Shown here: positions 8,570-17,706 of the stretch, piece by piece
Layout: the number at the start of each line of letters is the position of its first letter
Position numbering within the stretch: position 1 is the first letter of the stretch
NCBI RefSeq assembly: GCF_029504575.1
Contig: NZ_JAQFII010000001.1
Coordinates: 496,001 to 560,000 of the forward strand
Direction of reading: 5' to 3'
Origin: Streptomyces sp. SPB162
Lineage (GTDB): Bacteria > Actinomycetota > Actinomycetes > Streptomycetales > Streptomycetaceae
DNA: 64,000 bases
Notes under the pieces: model-generated
What the model saw: only the letters and a program-made list of their open reading frames with translations
What the model was told of the DNA's origin: nothing
The model's database searches: none
Made by a program: the position numbers and the translations under genes

Positions 8570-9724
8570 CTACGCGTCCGCCACCAGGCGTTCCAGGAGC
8601 GCGACGGCATGGGCGGGACCGGGCAGGGCGGCGATCTCGTCCCGCAGGCGCTCTGCCGCCAGCCGGTAGGACGCGTCCGCCAGCACCTCGACGACCGCCT
8701 CGCGGACATGGTCCGGCGTGGCCTTGACCGCGTCGAGCACGCGGGAGACGCCCAGGGCGGCACAACGGGCCGCGTTCTGGGGCTGATCGGCCCCCATCGG
8801 GATCAGCACTGACGGCAGACCGTACGCCAGCGCGCCGATCACGCTCCCGGAGCCGCCGTGGGAGACCACCACGTCGCAGTGCGGCAGCAGCGCCGCCTGC
8901 GGGATGAACCGCTCGACGCGCACATGCCCGGGCTGGGGTCCGAGCTCCGCGGGGTCGACGTCCCTGCCGACGGTCACGACCACGTTGACCGGCAGTTCCC
9001 GCAACCCCGCCAGCACCCGCGCGAAGAGGTCCCCCGACTCGGCGTTGAACACGGTGCCGAGGGTGAAGTAGACGGTCGGCACGTCGCCCAGTTCCCCGAT
9101 CCACTCCGGTACGTCCGTCTTCGCCGCGGCGTCCGGACCGCGCGGGCGAAGTGCCTGCCCGGTGGGCGGCAGCGGGAAGTCCGGGTGCCGGAAGCCGGGC
9201 GGGAAGGGTGCGAGCACGAGGTGGCGGCCGAGCATGTCGAGCCCCGGATCGGCGGGCAGCCCGTGCGCGGCGCGCAACTCGCCCAGCGGCTCGGCGATCA
9301 GGTGGTGCCGTACGAAGGAGCCCTCGGCGATCACGAGCACCCGAGCGTACGGCAGTCCCAGCCGCTCGGCCGCGACCACGCTGCCGAAGTCCATCTCCTC
9401 GCACACCAGCAGATCGGGGCGCCAGGCGGCGAACAGGTCGAGCCCGTCGGCGGCGCGCTCACGCGCCATGTGACCGGCGAAGGCCTCCCGCAGGATCCGG
9501 TCCTCGCGCGCCGCGCTGACCGCGAGCAGCGGACGCCGACCCGCGTGCCCGTCGTGGTCGGTGTCCGGCCCCAGGACGTCGAATCCGGCCGCCGCCACCG
9601 CCCGCGCCATGCCGGGGCGGCAGGTGAACGCGATGGTGTGGCCGGCTTCCCGTGCGGCGTCCGCGATCGGGACCAGTGGTTCGAAGTGGCCGTTTCCTCC
9701 GACGAAGGTGAACAGAATGCGCAC
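8570..9724 (-). CDS. GT1 (MGT/EryCIII-like) glycosyltransferase
   Basis: 384-residue cytoplasmic GT-B glycosyltransferase. The N-terminal acceptor domain begins MRILFTFVGGNGHFEPLVPI. The C-terminal nucleotide-sugar domain has the GT1 signature HCDVVVSHGGSGSVIGAL and then PMGADQPQNAARC, as in antibiotic and macrolide glycosyltransferases. The H at the start of the SHGGSGS motif and the D-Q pair before N are the expected donor contacts. There is no adjacent polyketide or deoxysugar cluster, so it may be a detoxifying macrolide-type enzyme or act on an unknown natural product. Confidence 0.85.
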   Translation of the reverse strand: MRILFTFVGGNGHFEPLVPIADAAREAGHTIAFTCRPGMARAVAAAGFDVLGPDTDHDGHAGRRPLLAVSAAREDRILREAFAGHMARERAADGLDLFAAWRPDLLVCEEMDFGSVVAAERLGLPYARVLVIAEGSFVRHHLIAEPLGELRAAHGLPADPGLDMLGRHLVLAPFPPGFRHPDFPLPPTGQALRPRGPDAAAKTDVPEWIGELGDVPTVYFTLGTVFNAESGDLFARVLAGLRELPVNVVVTVGRDVDPAELGPQPGHVRVERFIPQAALLPHCDVVVSHGGSGSVIGALAYGLPSVLIPMGADQPQNAARCAALGVSRVLDAVKATPDHVREAVVEVLADASYRLAAERLRDEIAALPGPAHAVALLERLVADA

Positions 9725-9805
9725 CGTGGCGTCCCCTCTCGCTCGCGAAGCCCGCCATCATGCCATCGCCACGCGAGCGGGCGGCCGGCCTCCGGCCCCG
9801 CTCCG

Positions 9806-10351
9806 TCATTCGGCGGGATCGGTCTCCACCAGCAGGCGGGCGTAGTTGGCCGCGGAGCGCTGGTAGCGGGGCAGATGGCCGGCCAGCGCCGTCAGCGCGA
9901 CCGACACCGCCTCACGCTCGCGACCGGTGTCCGCCAGGGCGAGGGCGAGGAAGACGGCGACCGCGTCGTCCAGGTGGTCCGAGCCGGCATCCCGCTCGGC
10001 GGTCAGCAGGGCGACGCTCTCCGGCGCGCGACCGAGGTTGCGCAGTGAGCTGGCCAGCTGGATCACGGCCCGGCGGCGCCGTTCACCCGTCAGCCCGAGG
10101 TCGAGCGCCCGCCGGTACAGCGGGACGGCGAGGTCGGAGTGGCCGGTCGAGTCGAACGCGGCGGCCCGTTCGAACAGCGCCGCCGGATGGTCCGGAGGCA
10201 GCTCGGCGGCGAGTTTCCCGATCCGGGCGCGGAAGTCCTCCTCGCCGTGGCTGTCGATGGCCGCCCACAGCTCCGCGGTCCGCCGCTCCCACCCTGCGTC
10301 CGTCGCACCGGCCGCGTTCGTCGCACCGGCCGCGTCCGTCGTGTCGTTCAT
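9806..10351 (-). CDS. Tetratricopeptide-repeat protein
   Basis: 181-residue alpha-helical protein made of about three TPR-like helix pairs (residues 55-175), with AAAFDSTGHSDLAVPLYRRAL as the clearest repeat. The family resembles the TPR_5-type proteins common in Streptomyces. The N-terminal 20 residues (DAAGATNAAGATDAG) come from an 18-bp tandem DNA repeat near 10300-10340 and may be disordered. A scaffolding role is likely; no partner can be named. It is divergent from the chimeric regulator at 10501. Confidence 0.72.
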   Translation of the reverse strand: MNDTTDAAGATNAAGATDAGWERRTAELWAAIDSHGEEDFRARIGKLAAELPPDHPAALFERAAAFDSTGHSDLAVPLYRRALDLGLTGERRRRAVIQLASSLRNLGRAPESVALLTAERDAGSDHLDDAVAVFLALALADTGREREAVSVALTALAGHLPRYQRSAANYARLLVETDPAE

Positions 10352-10438
10352 GTCGTGCTCCCCTCACGGTGGCGCCGCCGGGCGGCGGCGCTGCTCACGG
10401 GGATCATCCTGCGAGCCTTGCTACGCTCCCCACCAGTC

Positions 10439-10456
10439 ATTCGGCCCGGACCGAAT
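10439..10456. promoter_or_regulatory. Palindromic operator candidate before the chimeric regulator
   Basis: ATTCGG-N6-CCGAAT, a perfect 6+6 inverted repeat, lies in the intergenic region between the TPR gene and the regulator-like frame, about 50-65 bases before the first recognisable regulator residues. The position suits an autoregulatory operator of the original ArsR-like gene. Confidence 0.4.
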
Positions 10457-10500
10457 CACTCATCGGTACGCCCGACCCGCGCGGGGAGCACAGCATCGCC

Positions 10501-11010
10501 GTCACTCTGCGGTTCAGCCCCGCCGACCTGCGGCGATGCCGCTTCGCGGTCTCCCCGGCGCTGGAGACCCTGGCCGCGATCCGCGTCGCCACCGGCGAGC
10601 AGGGCCGGGCCGCGATGCGGCGCCACACCTGGGTGCCGGGCCTGCTCATCTCCCGGCCGTCACTGGGCCCGAACGCCCTGCGCGTCACCGAGTACTTCCT
10701 CGGCGCGATGGAGCCCACAGGCCTGGACGGTCCCGCGATGATGGAGGCGTTCACCCTGCTCAACGGTTTCGTCTGCCAGTTCGCCGAGTGGGAGCACGCG
10801 AGCAGCGGGCAGAGCGGGGGCGGCGAGGACGCGGCCGGCGCCCCGTGGGCCGCCGAAGTGGTCGCCTATCTGCAGGGCGTCGCGCTGAGCGGCCGCTATC
10901 CGCGGTTGACCCGGGCGCTCGCCGGCAGCGGTCCGCCGCCGGACGCCGACACCGTCTTCGAGCGCTCACTCGACCGGCTGCTGACCGTGCTGACGCAGCC
11001 CCCGGGGTGA
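10501..11010 (+). pseudogene. Chimeric regulator: ArsR-like N-terminus joined to a TetR C-terminal domain
   Basis: The first about 27 residues (LRFSPADLRRCRFAVSPALE) read like the start of Streptomyces DUF5937/ArsR-type HTH regulators. From about 10600 the frame becomes the ligand-binding C-terminal domain of a TetR regulator (RRHTWVPGLLISRPSLGPNAL, then a helical tail). Neither HTH is complete, so DNA binding is not expected. No ATG, GTG or TTG lies at the expected start; the nearest upstream in-frame GTG is at 10369, without a ribosome site. The likely origin is a deletion fusing two regulator genes in frame. Boundaries are approximate. Confidence 0.6.
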
Positions 11011-11034
11011 CACCGGCGGGTCCGCGACGGCGAC

Positions 11035-11379
11035 TCAGGCCGTGGGGCGCTCGTACAGTCCGTCGAGACGGTGGTCGAGCGCCACCAGGTCCGGGTGGCG
11101 GGCGACGAAGCGCTTGCCGCGCTCCCGTTCCCGGACGGCGTCGCGCACGCTGCGCCGGGCGGCCCGGTGCAGGGCCGCGGCGAACCGGGCGGCCGGTTGC
11201 CCGGCGGCGGCCAGCTCCGCGGCCACGGCGCGGAACTCCGCGTCGACCTCGGCGAGATGGGGGCCGCGCCGGTCGGCCGCGTCCTCGACCGCGATCCGGG
11301 CCTCGGCCCGGTCGATGCCCAGGCGGGCGGCAAGCCGGAACGCGATCGTGTCCAGAACACGCTGCTGCTCGGGCGTCAT
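11035..11379 (-). CDS. Small helical protein, function unknown
   Basis: 114 residues beginning MTPEQQRVLDTIAFRLAARLG. It is rich in Ala, Arg and Glu and is predicted to be mostly helical (residues 5-90), with no membrane segment, cysteines or known motif. The frame stays open upstream to 11682, but the ATG at 11379 begins the protein-like part. No family recognised. A small membrane protein frame lies just upstream on the same strand. Confidence 0.5.
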   Translation of the reverse strand: MTPEQQRVLDTIAFRLAARLGIDRAEARIAVEDAADRRGPHLAEVDAEFRAVAAELAAAGQPAARFAAALHRAARRSVRDAVRERERGKRFVARHPDLVALDHRLDGLYERPTA

Positions 11380-11432
11380 GGATCCAGTGTCGCGCACGGA
11401 CCCCCATCGCGACAGCGTGTCGGGTCCACTCG

Positions 11433-11600
11433 TCAGTCCTGCGACTCGTCGCCCCGCGGGTGGAGCCGGTGGGAGTCCTGCGCGCGGCGGCGCAACGTGT
11501 TGCGCCGGTATCCGACCACGGCGATCAACAGGCCCGCGGCGAGACTCACGCCGACCCACAGGCCCAGCCACTCCAGAACGGTGATCGCCAGCGCCGTCAC
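11433..11600 (-). CDS. Small single-helix membrane protein
   Basis: 55 codons from GTG 11600 to TGA 11433. One transmembrane helix (about residues 5-28, ITVLEWLGLWVGVSLAAGLL) is followed by a basic stretch YRRNTLRRR and a polar tail, a typical small membrane protein with a cytoplasmic tail. GAGG lies eight bases upstream of the GTG. Function unknown. Short, so the gene call is tentative. Confidence 0.5.
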   Translation of the reverse strand: MTALAITVLEWLGLWVGVSLAAGLLIAVVGYRRNTLRRRAQDSHRLHPRGDESQD

Positions 11601-11806
11601 CTCCCCTGCCTCGCGAACCGCGCAGGGCAGCCGACGGCAAGTGGGACGAGCCTGTCAACACGACGAAATGGTCCCGGATCATGCCTAACCACCCTTAGTG
11701 GAGTGTCCCACCCGGGATGGCTCACGAGGACGACTTCCCGGAACGGTCACCCCTGCGGGGGAAGTTGTGCCGTCAAACCCCTCAACCCCTCAGCCCCTCG
11801 GACCGC

Positions 11807-13024
11807 TCAGACCTCCGCGCCGTACTCCACTCCCGACCGTTCCTCCTCGTACCGCTCCCGCAGCTGGCCGGCGTAACGGCGCAGGCTGTCGGGGCTCAGC
11901 GCCTGACCGGTGCGGCCGGTGACGTTGTACTTGACGAAGAGGATCTTCGCGAGGTCGTCGAAGGTCGGGTACTGGCCCAGGGCGTCGGTCAGTTCGACGA
12001 ACGCCGCGTAGAGGGTGTCGAGACGGGAGGCCGCGCCGGTCGGACCCGCGGGTGCGGCGACCGTCCGCTCCGGCACCGCCACCGGTTCCGACCCGGGCAC
12101 CTCATCAGGCGCCGGGTACGGGTCGGGCGCGCCGGACTCGTCCGCCGGCAGCACCGGGACCGGGGTGAACCAGAGGTTCTCGTACCCCTCGTCGGCGGTG
12201 GGCTGCCCGGGATGCGCCCGGCCTTCGACGCCGTCCGGGGCGGCGGACTGCTCGTGGTGCGCGGCATCGGTGTCCGCGCCCGCCGTCGCGCTGTCCGGTC
12301 CCTCGGGCCCGGCGGTGACGGCCGCCACGACGGGAACGGTGATGCCGGCGGCGGCGAGGCCGAGGGGGGCGGTTTCGGCCAGGGGGATGCCGTAGCGGGC
12401 CAGGCGTAGCGGCATGAGGGCTTCGACGGGGGCTTTGCGGCGCCAGGCGCGTCCGTAGCGGGCCTGGAGGCGGGCCTGGTAGACGAGGCGGTCCTGTTCG
12501 AGGCGGATGACCTGGTCGTAGGAGCGCAGTTCCCACAGTTTCATGCGGCGCCACAGCTTGAAGGTGGGGAAGGGGGCGAGCAGCCAGCGGGTGAGGCGGA
12601 CCGATTCCATGTGCTTGTCGGCGGTAAGGTCCGCGACGCGGCCCACGGCGTGGCGGGCGGCCTCGACGCAGACGACGAACAGCACGGGGATGATGCCGTG
12701 CATGCCGACGCCGATCGGGTCGGGCCAGGCGGCCGCTCCGTTGAAGGCGATGGTGGCGGCGGTCAGCAGCCAGGCGGTCTGGCGCAGCAGCGGGAACGGG
12801 ATCCGCATCCACGTCAGCAGCAGGTCCAGCGCCAGCAGCACCACGATGCCGGCGTCCACGCCGATCGGAAAGACGTTCGCGAACCAGCCGAAGCCCTTGT
12901 TCTGCGCGAGCTCGCGCACCGCGGCGTACGATCCCGCGAACCCGATCGCGGCGATCACCACCGCACCGGCGACCACCACACCGACAAGGATCCGATGCGT
13001 CCGGGTCATGCGTATCGCGGGCAC
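11807..13024 (-). CDS. DUF2637 membrane protein (SpdB-like)
   Basis: 405-residue actinobacterial DUF2637 protein. Four hydrophobic helices fall within residues 10-130 and include ANVFPIGVDAGIVVLLALDL and AAWPDPIGVGMHGIIPVLF, the segments that mark this family. Next comes a basic cytoplasmic region (WRRMKLWELRSYDQVIRLEQDRL). The C-terminal part (about residues 235-405) is acidic and Pro-rich and ends in a helical domain (LRRYAGQLRERYEEERSG). Related proteins include plasmid-spread proteins of conjugative Streptomyces elements, but no transfer genes are nearby, so this is probably a chromosomal paralogue of unknown role. Confidence 0.8.
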   Translation of the reverse strand: MPAIRMTRTHRILVGVVVAGAVVIAAIGFAGSYAAVRELAQNKGFGWFANVFPIGVDAGIVVLLALDLLLTWMRIPFPLLRQTAWLLTAATIAFNGAAAWPDPIGVGMHGIIPVLFVVCVEAARHAVGRVADLTADKHMESVRLTRWLLAPFPTFKLWRRMKLWELRSYDQVIRLEQDRLVYQARLQARYGRAWRRKAPVEALMPLRLARYGIPLAETAPLGLAAAGITVPVVAAVTAGPEGPDSATAGADTDAAHHEQSAAPDGVEGRAHPGQPTADEGYENLWFTPVPVLPADESGAPDPYPAPDEVPGSEPVAVPERTVAAPAGPTGAASRLDTLYAAFVELTDALGQYPTFDDLAKILFVKYNVTGRTGQALSPDSLRRYAGQLRERYEEERSGVEYGAEV

Positions 13025-13174
13025 CCGCGACCCCTCCTGTAGGTTTCGTACATCAGTTCAGCGGTGCCCAGAGTCTCATGGGCGGGGTCCGCCGGAACTG
13101 ACACCCCTGGAAGAGCCGCGCGCCACTCCGCGCGCCCGGGCCTCGAGTCGGCTCGAAGCCCGGGCGAAACGCCG

Positions 13175-14146
13175 TTACCGCGGAACGGAGAGCGACAGCC
13201 CGAACCGGCCGTCCGCGTCCGTCCACCAGTGGCGCAGGTCGAGGCCGGCGGCTTCGAGTTCCCCGCGCAGGCCCTCCTGGCGGAACTTCGCCGAGATCTC
13301 CGTGCGCATCTCCTCGCCCGGCTCGAAGGCGACCGCGAGGTCCAGCTCCGGGATCTTCACCGTCTGGTGGGAGCGGGCCCGCAACCGCATCTCGATCCAC
13401 TCGTTCTGCCGGTCCCACAGGGCCAGGTGGTCGAACTCGGCCGGGTCGAAGTCGGCACCGAGTTCGCGGTTGATCACGTGCAGCACGTTCTTGTTGAACT
13501 CCGCGGTCACCCCGGCCGCGTCGTCGTAGGCGGCGACGAGGGTCCCCTCGTCCTTGACCAGGTCCGTGCCCATCAGCAGCGCGTCGCCCGGCGCGAGTCC
13601 GGCGCGGACGGCGGCCAGGAAGACAGCGCGTTCGGCGGGCAGCAGGTTGCCGAGGGTGCCGCCGAGGAAGGCCACCAGCCGCGGCCCCTCGGCCCCGGGC
13701 ACGCGCAGGTCGCCCTGGAAGTCCCCGATGAGCGCGTCGACGCGCAGCTCGGGGTACTCCTTGAGCAGCGCTTCTCCGGCCTGCTGCAGGGCGGCCTCAC
13801 TGACGTCCACGGGCGTGTACGCCTTCAGCGTCCCGGCGGCGAGCAGGGCGTCCAGCAGCAGCCGGGTCTTGTCGGACGACCCCGAGCCGAGCTCGATGAG
13901 GGTGGCAGCTCCCGTGGCGGCGGCGATCTCACCCGCCCTGGTCTGCAGGATCTCCCGCTCCGCGCGAGTCGGGTAGTACTCGGGGAGCACGGTGATCTCC
14001 TCGAAGAGCTCGCTGCCGCGGGCGTCGTAGAACCACTTGGGCGGCAGCCACTTGGGCTCCGCGGTGAGTCCTTCGCGTACGTCGGCGCGCAGGGCGTCGG
14101 CGGTGGCGTCGGCGGGCAGGCGGCGGGTGAGCGTGAAGGTACTCAA
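13175..14146 (-). CDS. egtD: L-histidine N-alpha-methyltransferase
   Basis: Catalyses the first committed step of ergothioneine biosynthesis: SAM-dependent trimethylation of histidine to hercynine. 323 residues, the usual EgtD length. The SAM-binding motif is LIELGSGSSDKTRLLL near residue 85. The KWFYDARGSELFEEIT block near the N-terminus and YDDAAGVTAEFNKNVL near residue 210 (histidine-site region) are family hallmarks. It is the last gene of a tight egtABCD operon; its ATG overlaps the egtC stop by four bases (ATGA). Confidence 0.95.
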   Translation of the reverse strand: MSTFTLTRRLPADATADALRADVREGLTAEPKWLPPKWFYDARGSELFEEITVLPEYYPTRAEREILQTRAGEIAAATGAATLIELGSGSSDKTRLLLDALLAAGTLKAYTPVDVSEAALQQAGEALLKEYPELRVDALIGDFQGDLRVPGAEGPRLVAFLGGTLGNLLPAERAVFLAAVRAGLAPGDALLMGTDLVKDEGTLVAAYDDAAGVTAEFNKNVLHVINRELGADFDPAEFDHLALWDRQNEWIEMRLRARSHQTVKIPELDLAVAFEPGEEMRTEISAKFRQEGLRGELEAAGLDLRHWWTDADGRFGLSLSVPR

Positions 14147-14895
14147 CGGTTCGGCTCCTTGAGCGTGGTGAGCTGGATCTCGTCGACAGTGGCGACGAGC
14201 AGGGTCCGGTCGGGGACCCTGACCCAGGTGTCCTCGTCGTCGTGGGGTTCCGAGACGACGAGGACCGAACGGCCCGGTTCATGGCGGTAGTAGAGGGTGT
14301 CGCCCCAGGCGGTGGCGGCGATGACGGCCCCGTCGGTGAGCAGGAGGTTCAGCCGCCCCTGGTCGGGCGGGACGAGGTCGGCGATGGTGCCCGCGAGTGC
14401 GTCGCCCGGCGGCTCCCCGGCCCGCAGCCGGTGCAGCGCGAGGGCCCAGACGAAGGCGGAGTCGCAGCGCGCGTCCAGGGACAGCAGTTCCGCGGCGGAG
14501 AGCCGCGCGGCGGCCTGCTCCAGGGCCGCCGGCCAGCCGGTGAGCGCCCCGTTGTGGCTGAAGAGCCAGCGGTCGGCGGCGAAGGGCGCCGCCGCGTTCT
14601 CCCCGGCCGCACCGCCCTCGGTCGCGGAGCGGACGGCGGCCAGCAGCGCACCGGTGGTGATGACGCGGGCCAGGTCGGGGAAGGACGCGTCGGCCCAGAT
14701 CGGTCCGGCGCGGCGGTAGCGGGCGGGCACCGGATCGCGGTCCGCGTACCAGCCGACGCCGAATCCGTCGGCGTTGACGGTGCCGTGCAGTTGCTCGCGC
14801 GGTGCCCAGGACTGCCGGTACAGGCTGTGCTCCGGCTCGGTGAGCACGGTGCGCAGCGTGATGGGCGGGCCGAGGTAGGCGAGGTGCCGGCACAT
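14143..14895 (-). CDS. egtC: Gamma-glutamyl hercynylcysteine sulfoxide hydrolase
   Basis: Removes the gamma-glutamyl group from gamma-glutamyl-hercynylcysteine sulfoxide. 250 residues, class II glutamine-amidotransferase-like Ntn hydrolase. The nucleophile is Cys2 after Met removal (MCRHLAYLG), followed by NADGFGVGWY and FSHNGALTGW. The start is fixed by Cys2 and by overlap with the egtB stop (TGATG). It is retained here, so the pathway probably uses the gamma-glutamylcysteine route of mycobacteria. Confidence 0.94.
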   Translation of the reverse strand: MCRHLAYLGPPITLRTVLTEPEHSLYRQSWAPREQLHGTVNADGFGVGWYADRDPVPARYRRAGPIWADASFPDLARVITTGALLAAVRSATEGGAAGENAAAPFAADRWLFSHNGALTGWPAALEQAAARLSAAELLSLDARCDSAFVWALALHRLRAGEPPGDALAGTIADLVPPDQGRLNLLLTDGAVIAATAWGDTLYYRHEPGRSVLVVSEPHDDEDTWVRVPDRTLLVATVDEIQLTTLKEPNR

Positions 14896-16232
14896 CAGCG
14901 GCCGTCCTGGGATCGGGCGGTGCGGAAGCCGGAGAATATCTGCCGGCGGACGGGGTGGTCCCAGTTGCGGAAGGTGCCGCGACAGGCGACCTGGTCGACG
15001 GCGAACGCGCCACCGCGCAGCACCTTGTAGTCGCCGCCGTAGAAGACCTCGCTGTACTCGGGGTAGGGGTACGCGATGAAGCCGGGATAGGCCAGGAAGT
15101 CGCTCGACGTCCACTCCCAGACGTCGCCGATGAGCTGGCGCACGCCCAGCGGGGACGCTCCGGCGGGGTAGCTGCCGGCGGGGGCGGGCCGCAGGTGCCG
15201 CTGACCGAGGTTGGCGTGCTCAGGCCCCGGGTCCTCGTCCCCCCACGGGTAGCGCCGGGAGCGGTCGGTGGCCGGGTCGTGGCGGGCGGCCTTCTCCCAC
15301 TCGGCCTCCGTGGGCAGCCGGCGGCCGGCCCAGCGGGCGTAGGCGTCGGCCTCGTACCAGGACACGTGCAGGACCGGCTCGTCCGCGGGGACCGGTTCGG
15401 TGACGCCGAAGTGCCGGCGCAGCCACTGGCCGCCCTCCCGGCTCCAGTACAGCGGCGCGTGCAGGCCCGCCCGCTGCCGGTGCTCCCAGCCGGGGCCGGT
15501 CCACCAGCGCGGGTCGTCGTAGCCGCCGTCCGCGATGAACTCCAGGTAGGCGCCGTTGGTGACCGGCGTGGTGTCGATGTGGAAGGCGTCGACGTGGACG
15601 CGGTGGGCAGGGCGTTCGTTGTCCAGCGCCCAGGGTTCCGCGGAGGTGCCCATGCTGAACGGCCCGCCGGGCACCAGTACCTCGCGCGGCAGCGTGGCGG
15701 CGTCGGCGGGCGCGGCGGGGGGCGCGGGCGCGGTGAGGACCACGGGGCCGGTCCGCAGCTGATGGGTGATGAGCATCGTCTCGTCGTGCTGCTGTTCGTG
15801 CTGAGCGACCATGCCGAAGGCGAATCCGGCGTCGAGCAGCCCGCTGCCGTGCAGCGGGGTCTTCTCGATGAGGTCCATGACCCGGCCGCGGACCTCGTGG
15901 TTGTATCCGCGCGCCTCACCGGGCGGCAGCAGGGGCAGCCGGGGTCGCTCGGCGCGCGGGTGCTCGAAGGCGTCGTAGAGGGAGTTGATCTCGGTGGGGA
16001 AGATCGGCTCATGGCCGCCGACGGTGCGCAGCAGCCACAGCTCCTCCTGGTTGCCGATGTGCGCGAGGTCCCAGACCAGGGGCGACATCAACGGTGAGTG
16101 CTGGGCGGCGAGGTCCGCGTCGTCGACGCATTCGGTCAGGGTCCGCGTGCGGGCACGCGCGGTGGTCAGGGCCGCCGCGATGCGGTCGCGCAGCGCGTCC
16201 TCATCCTGCCCGGGGGCGGTGCTGTCGTTCAC
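14895..16232 (-). CDS. egtB: Hercynine oxygenase (EgtB sulfoxide synthase)
   Basis: Non-haem iron enzyme joining hercynine to gamma-glutamylcysteine with O2 to give the sulfoxide. 445 residues. The N-terminal DinB-like domain carries the three-His iron site: H58 in DLAHIGNQEE plus H145 and H149 in the H-x3-H-x-E motif (residues 145-151). The C-terminal FGE-sulfatase domain includes FSMGTSAEPWALDNERPAH and WEWTSSDF. The GTG start overlaps the egtA stop (GTGA), which shortens the longer open frame and gives the standard EgtB length. Confidence 0.95.
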   Translation of the reverse strand: MNDSTAPGQDEDALRDRIAAALTTARARTRTLTECVDDADLAAQHSPLMSPLVWDLAHIGNQEELWLLRTVGGHEPIFPTEINSLYDAFEHPRAERPRLPLLPPGEARGYNHEVRGRVMDLIEKTPLHGSGLLDAGFAFGMVAQHEQQHDETMLITHQLRTGPVVLTAPAPPAAPADAATLPREVLVPGGPFSMGTSAEPWALDNERPAHRVHVDAFHIDTTPVTNGAYLEFIADGGYDDPRWWTGPGWEHRQRAGLHAPLYWSREGGQWLRRHFGVTEPVPADEPVLHVSWYEADAYARWAGRRLPTEAEWEKAARHDPATDRSRRYPWGDEDPGPEHANLGQRHLRPAPAGSYPAGASPLGVRQLIGDVWEWTSSDFLAYPGFIAYPYPEYSEVFYGGDYKVLRGGAFAVDQVACRGTFRNWDHPVRRQIFSGFRTARSQDGR

Positions 16233-17575
16233 GCGCGGTCCTCCTTGGTCTGCGTGCCGGTCCTGCCCGGCGGGCTGCCCGCCGCGGAGCGGTGCTGGTC
16301 GATCAGGTCGTCGGCCGGACATCGGCCGCGCGCGATGTACCGCTCGGCGAACTCGGTGACGGTGTCCTGTACGTGTCCGGGAGCGCCGATCCGCGGCAGC
16401 GCGTCCAGGGCGGCCCGGAAGCAGGCGTCGGCCGCCCTGCGCAGGGCGGGGTCGGTCAGGCCGCGGCGGGCCGCGCGGACCCACAGCGGATTGCGCGGGG
16501 CGGCCGGACCGCCCGCGCCGAGCGGCAGGACGGCCCGCAGCGCGGCCTGGTGGGCGACCGGGTCGTCGAACAGGGCGGTGACCACGGCCAGCGGCACGAT
16601 CCAGCCGTCCTCACCGGGCTGCGCGTCGATCATGCGCAGTTCGAGGTGACCCTGCGGGCGGACGGGCGGGAACAAGGTGGTCAGGTGGTAGCGCAGATCG
16701 TCGAGGGTGGGTGCGGAGCCGGCCGGACCGCCGTGCTCGATCCAGTCGCGGAAGGTGAGTTCGGTGGGTGTGGTCCAGGGCGTGCCGTCCTGCTGCCGGA
16801 TGCACATCACGGGCGCGTCGAGGGCGTACCGGGCCCAGGCGGCCCGTGGTTCACGGTCCAGCGGCGGGGCGAGGGTGCGGGCGGTGTCCATCAGGGACCA
16901 CACGGCCTGGCGGGTGGAGCGCCAGCCGCTGGGGGCGCCCTGGCGCAGCGGCGAGTTGGCGAACGCGGCGACCAGGACGGGGCCCAGCAGGTGGGCCAGC
17001 CGCCAGCGGGAACGGATGCCGTGCGGGCCGGGGGTGTCGGTACCCGCGTCCACGCAGACCTGCACGGAGGCGGTGCTGCACATCATGGAACGGCCCGCGG
17101 TGCCCGCGCGGTCGAAGTACTCCTCCATCGCGACGTAGCGCGGGAGGTCCAGGATGCGGCGTGGTGTGCGGTAGGGGTCGTGGCCGTGGCCCGCGGCGAC
17201 GAGGCCCTTCGCCTTGAGATGGCCGCGGACGGCGGCCAGGTCGGCCGAGGTCTCCTCGACGCATTGCGCGAGGGAGTGGGCGGGGCGCGAGCTGAGTTCT
17301 ATCTGGCCGCCCGGCTCACGGGTGAGCCCTGCGTTCAGCGGGAGCTGCTCCAGGCCGCTGACGGCTTCTGCCAGCCGGCCGGGGTCGATGTGGAGGGCCG
17401 GGTCGTGCGCGTCGTACAGGAACCATTCGAGCTCGGTGCCGACCCTGGTCGGTGGTCCGGTCTTGAAGCAGATGCCGTGTATGAACAGCTCGGCCTCTGC
17501 CTCGGTGACCGGGCCCGCGGATCCGGGCTGCCGCCGGGCCGGTCGCCTGGCGGTGCCTGCCATGTCATGGCGCAT
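16229..17575 (-). CDS. egtA: Glutamate-cysteine ligase
   Basis: ATP-dependent synthesis of gamma-glutamylcysteine for ergothioneine. 448 residues of the GCS2/EgtA family, with VGTELEWFLYDAHDP near residue 60 and SSRPAHSLAQC and QGHLELRMIDAQP further on. I chose the ATG at 17575 (MRHDMAGTARR) because GGGAG lies eight bases upstream; longer in-frame starts lack this. It is the first gene of the egtABCD operon. A possible promoter lies at 17650-17676. Confidence 0.93.
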   Translation of the reverse strand: MRHDMAGTARRPARRQPGSAGPVTEAEAELFIHGICFKTGPPTRVGTELEWFLYDAHDPALHIDPGRLAEAVSGLEQLPLNAGLTREPGGQIELSSRPAHSLAQCVEETSADLAAVRGHLKAKGLVAAGHGHDPYRTPRRILDLPRYVAMEEYFDRAGTAGRSMMCSTASVQVCVDAGTDTPGPHGIRSRWRLAHLLGPVLVAAFANSPLRQGAPSGWRSTRQAVWSLMDTARTLAPPLDREPRAAWARYALDAPVMCIRQQDGTPWTTPTELTFRDWIEHGGPAGSAPTLDDLRYHLTTLFPPVRPQGHLELRMIDAQPGEDGWIVPLAVVTALFDDPVAHQAALRAVLPLGAGGPAAPRNPLWVRAARRGLTDPALRRAADACFRAALDALPRIGAPGHVQDTVTEFAERYIARGRCPADDLIDQHRSAAGSPPGRTGTQTKEDRA

Positions 17576-17649
17576 GGTGATGTCTCCCATCAGGCCGCTG
17601 TGGCGGCCGCTAACCAATGTGCCTCACCACGGCCGATTGCGCTCGCTAT

Positions 17650-17676
17650 TTCTTACGGTTTGTTCGAATATGTTAA
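17650..17676 (-). promoter_or_regulatory. Candidate promoter for egtABCD
   Basis: The only AT-rich stretch between egtA and the upstream gene. On the minus strand TTAACA (17676-17671) and TAAGAA (17655-17650) are 15 bases apart, resembling -35 and -10 boxes with slightly short spacing. It lies about 75 bases from the egtA start. Confidence 0.4.
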
Positions 17677-17706
17677 CTTTTTGGCCAGTTCCCGGATACC
17701 CACACG

